From Symsagittifera roscoffensis (lineage: Eukaryota; Xenacoelomorpha; Acoela; Convolutidae): 64,000 nucleotides of DNA. Every line of letters begins with the position of its first letter. Positions within the stretch are counted from its first letter, which is position 1. The stretch is taken from contig NC_087064.1 in assembly GCF_963678635.1 (NCBI RefSeq), positions 73,471,465 to 73,535,464 of the forward strand. The letters run 5' to 3'. The translations under genes were made by a program, and so were the position numbers. The notes below the pieces were generated by a model. It did no database searches and was not told the origin of the DNA. It saw nothing but the letters and a program-made list of their open reading frames with translations. Shown here one piece after another: positions 57,221-64,000 of this stretch.

Positions 57221-58802
57221 ATAGTTTTAACTAATAAATTCAAAATTGTGGTAACCATTTCCTATCAATGTCTAAAATATTCTTTTAGTCTTCTCACCAC
57301 AATCATTTACAAAACAGAAAAAGACAAATAAAAATACAAACTTGTTAAATTATAATAAATTTCTTAAATATTTCACACTAAATAATGTAATAAAATTTAT
57401 ACCCGGTGAAGTAAATTAATCTACAATTTATTTTTCCAAGAATTAGTAAAATTAAATACGATGAAAATTTATAATTTTAAAATTCCCCTAAAGCAGTAAA
57501 ATTCAATTTATAAGCCATAAATTCGTAAAAATGAGAAAGCAGTACTAACCTTTTCTATCTTTTCATTTACTCGCACAAGAATTCTATCTACAATCGCACA
57601 GCTCAACCACGAAGAATTGTTTAAAATTATGATTTCAAGTTTTCAGTTTTCACTAACAACAACTCTAACAAGCGATAACAACTTTCCAACTTTTCGTTAA
57701 CCCGGTTGGAACGGATATATATTAAACCAAACTAACCAACGCAGCTTACTAAACACAATAATTATAAAATAACAGCATGACTAAGAAAAAACCCCACGGT
57801 ACCCAAACCGGATCAACCCAGCTAAAACTGGATAATTTATTCTTTTGAAGACTATTATAAAGTCTAAGAACGAAATAATAAAACACAAAAAAGTCGTAAA
57901 ACAAACCCAAACCAAAAACATTTTGATTTTTGAGAAAAGGACACAACCAAAGTAACATAAGAAAAACCAGAAAAAACCAACACAAAAATGTTATCACATA
58001 ACAGGACCTCTCAAGAAAACAGCATGAAATCATACTCCCACTCCTGGCCTAACCCACCAGAGAGGACGACCTGAGCATGCTCTTTAGCCGGCCTAACCCA
58101 CCGTGCTATACCCACGCTTTGTGACCACATTACAATTTTTAATAAGAGGTACTCAAGGGTGAGTAACTCTTCACAATAACTGAACTAAAATAAAACGCTG
58201 TTGTGAAAAGAACTAATCAAGATCATAACTAAAAAACCAAATTAATCAAATTTTATAAAATGTAAATCATAATATGCAGTATATAGATCAGTCACAACTA
58301 CCAAGACAAACATCCAAAGACTAGATGATCCCATCACACTCGACCTACAGAATGGCCAAAACACAACCGACATGCCGCTCACTATCACAACTCAAAGGAT
58401 TTAGAGTGCGACTTGACTTCGCAGAAAAGGACTTCATTGAACCAGACCAATGACTACCTCGATGCTCAAGTATACGTACAGATCCGAGTTACAAGGCATT
58501 CCCTCCAAACACGATCTTCACGCCATTCCCAGACGAGGATGAACACAGACAGTTCTCTACTAATACAGAACAACTTGACATAGCAAACCATTTTGAAATC
58601 GGATTGATTTCATTGGGGATCACAGTCATTGTCGAACGACAAGACTAACAAGTTCATGTCCATAATTCCAGCATCCTGAAACGTTCTTCTTCAGGAGGAA
58701 CCAGATAAGAAAATGATGTTCGCCAAATACCAACGTTCATCATCCATCCTTCAATTACAGAAAGAAAGATAAAAACTCAAAACTCTGTAAACCCCGGATG
58801 GG
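57221..58802 (+). other. 3' non-coding region of the LTR element
   Basis: Matches the stretches after copies A and B (for example AACCAACGCAGCTTA near 57736 and 9708). Two GGCCTAACCCACC motifs occur at 58046 and 58084. The minus-strand hydrophobic frame at 57749-58033 is an artefact of a T-rich strand. Confidence 0.5.
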
Positions 58803-59038
58803 TGGAACCTGATCTAAACTACATCAGCAGCCGCAATAAGCCAGTATACTCTAGATCTGTTGAGCCTAGCAGAGACTAGTTAAACACCCTGAGACTAGTA
58901 GATATAAGAGTAAGATTTGGATCGGTATCAGACTAAGAAGTTGCACGAATCTATCCGGCCGAAAATAAGATAGCGTGACGAGCAGACGGTGCACCCTATC
59001 CGTAATTACTCTATGAGCTAAGCATAAAACTTAACTCA
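58803..59038 (+). repeat. 3' LTR, internally deleted
   Basis: Begins TGGAACCTGATCTAAACTACA and ends AACTTAACTCA like the 5' LTR. It lacks about 170 bp (the equivalent of about 55058-55230, including the 12-bp-arm hairpin). The remaining sequence differs from the 5' LTR at only a few positions, so the insertion is relatively young. Confidence 0.9.
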
Positions 59039-59580
59039 GTTTTCAGTGTTCGATTATCACTGTCGTTCCATCGCACGTAAATAATTTTACTGGGTCTAGC
59101 CAAAATGTTCGTTACGTAACCTTACTTAATTCTATCACCGGAACCATTTTGTTTTTTTTGGCAATTTTTTTCTGCTTTGATGAAATTTCTTCATACCGAT
59201 CGTTTAGTTCTCAACTGTCTCTTTTGTGTGTCTATGTCCGGTTTCTGCCTCATCGAGGGGTTTGATTCAAGATTTTGGTGGGGGGACTTAAACCAAACAC
59301 TCTTTAACACGGTGAAGTACCATTAACATCAAGTAACTTTGCCGTTACAGCATAAATATGTGATACGGGTTTTGCCATTACAGCATGGTATGTGCAAGCA
59401 TTAGATCAACAACTTCAATGAGTCCTTCGTCACGTTGATCTCATTTGGAAAAACTATTTCAATCAGTTCAACTCACAGATCATGTAAGAACGATTTCGGA
59501 AACCATAATTTGTGAACTAGGGCATACGCTTCCTGTCACAAATAATTTTAGATTTGTTGATGGGTAAGATATTGTTCAGT
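59039..59580. other. Spacer, nothing certain
   Basis: No clear gene; may include worn sequence belonging to the Gag-like fragment just to the right. Confidence 0.35.
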
Positions 59581-59700
59581 TTAATCTAGAAAATTCATCA
59601 ACAATCGATAATTAATTCCCCTCTCAATATTAGTTTTAGGACAGTCTTTAGTATAATGTCCCTCTATGCCGCACAGGATGTTTCCGATGATCCTTTCTGA
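59581..59700 (-). pseudogene. Zinc-knuckle Gag fragment
   Basis: On the minus strand the frame contains C-G-I-E-G-H-Y-T-K-D-C-P-K-T-N near 59665-59625. This is the last three ligands of a CCHC retroelement zinc knuckle (C-X4-H-X4-C). The first cysteine is replaced (N-I-L-C). Upstream it merges into minisatellite sequence, so the fragment is a relic cut by the array. Confidence 0.55.
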
Positions 59701-59759
59701 AACTGCCGCCCCCACAGCTCCTAGTCTCTCTCGTATACATGACCTATCTGGTCCGGAAA

Positions 59760-61480
59760 CGCGCGCCGTCTCCGCCTTAGTCACAAGGAATTGATTCTTG
59801 GTCACGCTGTCTCCGCGATGGTCTGGAAAGTCGCTCCCTCTCCGCCGCCTTGGTCTGAAAGGTCGCGCCGTCTCCGCTTTGTTCCGGAAAGTCGCACCGT
59901 CTCCGCCTTGGTCACGAGGAACTGAATCTTGGTCACGCTGTCTCCAGAATGGTCTAGAAAGTCGCTGCCTCTCCGCCGCCTTGGTCTGAAAGGTCGCTCC
60001 GTCTCCGCTTTGGTCCGGAAAGTCGCGCCGTCTCCGCCTTGGTCACGAGGAACTGAATCTTGGTCACGCCGTCTCCGCGATGGTCTAGAAAGTCGCTGCC
60101 TCTCCGCCGCCTTGGTCTGAAAGGTCGCGCCGTCTCCGTCTTGGTCGCGAGAAATTGATTATTGGTCGCGCCATCTCCGCCTCGGTCTGGAAACTTGCGC
60201 CGTCTCCGCCTTGGTCTGGAAGGTCGCGTCGTTTGCGCCTTGGTAGCGCCGTTTGGGCCGTCTTCACTCTGATTGCTAAAGTCGCGCCGCATCCACCACG
60301 GTCGCAAAGAATTGTTTCTTAGTCGCGCCGTCTCCGCCTCGGTCTGGAAAGGAAAGACGAGCCGTCTCCGCCTTGCTCTGAAAAGTCGCGCCGTCCCAGC
60401 TTTGGTCTGGAAAGTCGCGTCGTCTCTGCCTTGGTTGTTGAGGAATTGATTCTTGGTCACGCCATCTCCGCGATGGTCTGAAAAGTCGCGCGGTCTCCGC
60501 TTTTGCCCGCAAAGTCGCGCCGTCTCCACCTTGGTCAGGAAGTCGCGCCGTATGCGCCTTGGTTTGGGCCGTCTCCAATCTGATTGCTAAAGTCGTGCCA
60601 CATCCACCACAGTTGCAAGGAATCGATTCTTGGTCACGCCGTCTCTGCGATGGTCTGGAATGTCGCGCCCTCTCCGCATTGGTCTGAAAAGTCGCGCCGT
60701 CTCCACTTTGGTCGGAAAAAATTGCGTCGTCTCCGCCTTGATTGCGAGGGATTGATTCTTGGTCACTCTGTCTCCGCGATGATCTGAAAAGTCGCGCCGT
60801 TTCCGCCTTGTTCCGGAAAGTCGCGCCGTCTCCGCCTTGGTTGCGAGGAACTGATTATTGGTCGCGCCGTTTCCGCGATGGTCTGGAAAGTCGCTCCCTC
60901 TCCGCCGCCTTGGTCTGAAAGGTCGCGCCGTCTCCACTTTGGTCCGGAAAGTCGCGCCGTCTCCGCCTTGGTCACGAGGAGTTGAATCTTGGTCACGCCG
61001 TCTCCGCGATGGTCTGGAAAGTGGCCTCCTCTCCGCCGCCTTGGTCTGAAAGATCGCGCCGTCTCCGCTTTGGTCCGGAAAGTCGCGCCGTCTCTGCCTT
61101 GGTCACGAGGTATTGAATCTTGGTCACACCGTCTCCGCGATGTTCTGGAAAGTCGCTCCCTCTCTGCCGCCTTGGTCTGAAAGGTCTTGACGTCTCCGCT
61201 TTGGTCCGGAAAGTCGTGCCATCTCGCGAGTTTTGTGAGTCGCGCCGGAAAGTCGCGCATTTTGTGAGTCGCGCCGTATCCACCGTAGTCGCGAAAATCG
61301 CGCCATATCCACCTCGGTCGCTAAAGCCCTAAAAAAATTTTCAAAAGCCGCGCTGTCTCCATGCTGGTCTGGAAAGTCGCGCCGTCTCAATTTCGGCCGC
61401 GATAGCCCTGAAATTTTTAAAGGCGCGCCGTCTCCATATTGGTCTGGAAAATTGCGCTGTCTCCATCTCGGCCTGGAAAG
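59760..61480. repeat. 29-bp minisatellite array, copy 2, with 131-bp higher-order repeat
   Basis: Same unit family as 2266-2940. Here four variant units form a higher-order repeat of 131 bp, seen as identical phases at 59798, 59929 and 60060, and again at 60858, 60989 and 61120. Marker phrases are GGTCACGCTGTCTCC, CTCCGCCGCCTTGG and CACGAGGAACTGAATCTTGG. All long frames here are repeat by-products. Confidence 0.85.
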
Positions 61481-61830
61481 TCCTGGAAATTGCTGAGTCT
61501 GGTCGCGCCGATCACGCCGTTTCCTGAGCCGCAGGGTCGCTCCGTATCCGCCTCGGTCGCAAAAGTCGTGCCTGACTTTTTCGGTCGCGAAAGTTGAGAT
61601 ATGGCAAAACATACCAAATGAGTCGCGATGTTTTGGTCGCGCACCTCCGCTTCGGTCGCGAAAGCCGCGACGGATCATGGTCATCATGGTCGCGAAAGTC
61701 TGGAAATGCCAGGTTTTGGTCGCCAATGTCTGGACATGCCTAATTTGGTCTGGAAAGTCTGGACATGCCAACATTTTGTCGCGAAAGTCTGGAAATGAGT
61801 CTGGGACCTTGACCTGGGAAATTACTAGAC
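61481..61830. repeat. Conserved 3' flank of minisatellite copy 2
   Basis: Collinear with 2941-3275: TCCTGAGCCGCAGGGTCGC, GATGTTTTGGTCGCGC, AGTCTGGACATGCC and ATGAGTCTGGGACCT in the same order and on the same strand. Confidence 0.8.
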
Positions 61831-62169
61831 GAGTTCGTAAATCTTCTCAGTTCCAAAAAATTTGAACAAATTAGGAGTGCTGCACGAAAAATTACGTCTG
61901 AGTTTCGGTTGATTTTTCTTCAATCTGTTTTTCGATGATTTTTAAAATCTGCTTGATTTAATAGCCCCGTGGCAGGCCTGCTTTTTTCTCACTCGTTTTG
62001 TTTGTTACAGCAATGTGAATTTTCAAGAAAGGATTTGGTAACATGTACTCTTCTATAATCTTTTTCAAGAATTGGTCAACTCCATTTGACAGTATGCATT
62101 TTCTTCGGCAATGCCAACAACTGTACTTCCATGAGATTCTTCGGGCAATGCAAACAACTACTTTGTAAA
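61831..62169. other. AT-rich spacer
   Basis: Nothing recognised except a TCAACTCCATTTGACA(G/T)TATGC motif (62080) that recurs in direct orientation at about 62492. The two copies flank the hairpin region. Confidence 0.35.
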
Positions 62170-62257
62170 AGTTGAAAGATGCCCGAGGGAAAAATAGCCC
62201 GGCCTGAGGGCATCAAATGCCCGAGTGCGGCTATTTTGCCCGAGGCCATCTTCAACT
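62170..62257. repeat. Long imperfect hairpin
   Basis: AGTTGAAAGATGCCCGAGGG pairs with the reverse complement near 62229-62257 (GCTATTTTGCCCGAGG, CATCTTCAACT). An inner small hairpin GGGCATCAAATGCCC lies near the tip. Total about 88 nt with roughly 29-bp arms. It could be a structured RNA precursor or the core of a small MITE. It overlaps open frames on both strands (62179-62451 plus, 62076-62477 minus) that are probably its by-products. Confidence 0.6.
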
Positions 62258-63384
62258 GTGTTCTAACTGTTGAAGAGTATGCTTTTGCTCTTTCTGAGGG
62301 AAAGAGGCCGAAAAACTGTGAAAGAGCCGGGAAAATTGTGAAAGAGCCCGGAAAAGTGCGCGAAACTATGCGAATGATTTTTTTTCCTTCATGCGTTCTA
62401 ATGCTTCTTTTTTCGTTCATGCCTTGTCGTGAAAGAACATGTGTGAAATAGCAAAAACATACTCCTCTATTATTCAAGAGTTGATACTAAGAGTCAACTC
62501 CATTTTGACATTATGCTTAGTGTCAGAAATTAACTTTCAAATATTCAAATCGCACGTGCGCTCCAATTTACAATGTGAGCTCTTGTAAGATAGCCATAGC
62601 TTAATTACCCTATAATGCCAAAAAAAATTCTAAACTTTCGGGTGCTAATATTCTGTATTGCTAATATTTGCTATTTTTTTATGAAATGCCAACAGATACT
62701 TCCAAGCGTTCTGAATATCATTATTGAGGTTGTCTGCTGTTTGTCGGCATTTGTCATTTGAGCTTAACCGCTGCACCATTCTACGTTACGCTCCCAAATT
62801 GACCATCCTACAAAATGTTTCGCTATCTTAGAACTTTTTGAAGGTGATTTTTTCTTGAAAGGTGATTTTTTCAAAGCAAATTAATGTTTCGAAAACACTT
62901 AACTTTAAAATAACGCTTCCGAATAAATTTTAGTGTTCGAATTATTTTCCCACAGCTGTCAAAACTTTTTTAATAAGAAAAGTTGTAAGATAGGATTTTT
63001 TTTCCCACAAAAAAACGTCAAAATAAGAACAATTAGCTTTAAAGTTTCGCAAATGCTGCAGAAAATGTTGCCTGCATTGGAAAAAAAACGGTGTCATTCA
63101 AACTAGGAAAAGAAACGTTGCGTAGGAAATTTCTTCTTGCTTAAAACTTTTCATATCCCGTACCCAGCAGGAGACTTTTTTCTAGCTAGAATTAGCGTAG
63201 GTTTAGCTAATTTCTGAATCAGAATTGGGATTAGAAATTATGAATTTGAAGAACATCCATGCTTTATTTAAACATTTCAAAAAGAATTTCTAACCAGAAA
63301 TTAGATTAGATGCGAAGTATTTCAAGTCAAGAAATAAAAAAATTTTTTGGCACGGGATAAAGATAAAAAACTTAACCTTTATGG
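62258..63384. other. AT-rich sequence, nothing recognised
   Basis: No gene, long repeat or inverted structure was recognised apart from the direct motif near 62492. Confidence 0.4.
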
Positions 63385-63600
63385 AGTTTATGGAGCAGTA
63401 ATAACATTAACAAATGAAATGTAATAAACGAAAATGAAAAAAAAAATTCTAAAATTTGAAATTTTTTGCCAAAATCATCCCCCCACACGCCATATAGTGT
63501 ACAAAAGAATCAATTTTGCTCCTTGTAACAAATCAATTATGACAAATAAGCTTCTTTCAACCAAGTTGGAACAATTTCTATGACGTTCCAAACCCTAAGT
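63385..63600 (+). repeat. Partial S element
   Basis: Matches 46085-46280: TATGGAGCAGTAATAACATT, CCCCACACGCCATA and ATGACAAATAAGCTTCTTT. Both ends are missing. Confidence 0.6.
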
Positions 63601-64000
63601 TTGAAAAAATATTGCCTCAAAATAACCGGAAGGATCGGAAAACGGGGAAATAAGCTTTTTTTTTCATTGGTGGTCATTTTTTGGACCAATTTCCAAAGGA
63701 TTTGAAATTGGTTGAAAAATTGTTAGCAAAAAAGCGCAAAATAAAGTTTGAATGTATACAAGCTGCAATCTGGGCAGATACTGTTTCTTTGATATTATCT
63801 GCGTTTTAAACTATAACCTAATCAATTAAATGACAAGTTATTGATAAAAAAAAATTGGTAGCTATAGTACGGCTTGTTAAAGTTGATATTTCGCCTTTAC
63901 CTGATCGAGCAAAGTTTGGAACAATTTGATCTGGTTGACTCTTTTGCAGCTCAGAAAATTTGAATTTTTCTAAATTGACAATTTTTTTTAATTGTGTAAA
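63601..64000. other. AT-rich end of window
   Basis: Nothing recognised. Confidence 0.4.

Larger units (their letters stand above)
55037..59038 (+). mobile_element. LTR element with orphan gene, best-preserved copy
   Basis: Bounded by direct LTRs and by the 4-bp target duplication GTTT (55033-55036 and 59039-59042). It is 4.0 kb long. It contains a PBS two bases after the 5' LTR, a leader frame, the orphan gene and about 1.6 kb of 3' sequence ending GGATGGG before the 3' LTR. No reverse transcriptase, integrase, protease or CCHC motif was seen, so it is either non-autonomous or carries an unrecognised protein set. Confidence 0.85.

Noticed and set aside
57749-58033. Hydrophobic 94-codon minus-strand frame resembling a membrane protein
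   Set aside because: The strand is T-rich, giving Phe/Leu runs; it overlaps the 3' non-coding region of the LTR element and is not preserved in related copies.
58043-58130. Possible tRNA-like or Pol III sequence with duplicated GGCCTAACCCACC
   Set aside because: An A-box-like phrase can be seen on the minus strand, but no B box or cloverleaf could be drawn.
59954-61774. Open frames of up to 216 codons on the minus strand
   Set aside because: Same artefact in the second minisatellite array.
62076-62477. 133-codon minus-strand and 90-codon plus-strand overlapping frames
   Set aside because: Both span the 62170-62257 hairpin, which keeps both strands open; no homology recognised.

Overview
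The window looks like a repeat-rich, AT-rich arm of a nematode chromosome, most likely a Caenorhabditis relative. This is inferred from short introns with TTTTCAG-like acceptors, a chemoreceptor-style 7TM fragment, a Tc1/mariner-type palindromic MITE (TA target sites, CAGTG termini) and a Ty3/gypsy element. A 200-base run of N (34693-34892) marks a draft eukaryotic assembly. No complete host gene, rRNA, tRNA or CRISPR array was found. Most of the window consists of transposable elements at different stages of decay, plus minisatellites.

Left part (1-16.3 kb): a Gag-like N-terminus runs off the left edge, followed by an orphan two-TM exon. Then come a 29-bp minisatellite with a conserved flank (about 1.54-3.53 kb), two decayed tandem copies of an LTR element carrying an orphan gene (about 5.1-11.7 kb, ending in a TG..CA LTR at 11354-11718), a palindromic Tc1/mariner-like MITE (12378-13108) and a TIR element filled with GCGGAATCCGC-type repeats (13480-14800). 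A partial rhodopsin-like GPCR lies on the minus strand (15540-16185) with a 141-bp relative of that TIR element in one intron.

Middle (16.3-31.6 kb): a Ty3/gypsy retrotransposon with unusually long LTRs (about 2.2-2.35 kb, ends TGTAGAAT...ATTCTACA) is present twice in tandem. Both copies have Gag with a CCHC knuckle and integrase, both are frameshifted, and neither shows reverse transcriptase. The four LTRs pair as 5' with 5' and 3' with 3', and both 3' LTRs are followed by the same 239-bp flank. One old insertion was therefore duplicated as a block together with its flank. Each LTR carries a cluster of TGACC half-sites.

Right part (31.6-64 kb): a solo LTR is nested in a TA-flanked MITE (33262-33828). 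Fragments of a second LTR family with the same primer-binding site follow (35082, 39477), then three copies of a zinc-finger/coiled-coil pseudogene, two of them in a 1.93-kb tandem duplication (41301-45142). Next are two 3.4-3.7-kb direct repeats (45988-49408 and 49985-53719) that differ by a mobile 540-bp module. The best-preserved orphan-gene LTR element follows (55037-59038, TSD GTTT), and last a second 29-bp minisatellite array (59.76-61.83 kb).

The most promising undescribed system is the orphan-gene LTR family. It has three coding copies and one solo LTR in this window, two independent 4-bp target-site duplications, a PBS shared with another family, and a roughly 459-codon gene that I cannot match to Gag or Pol.
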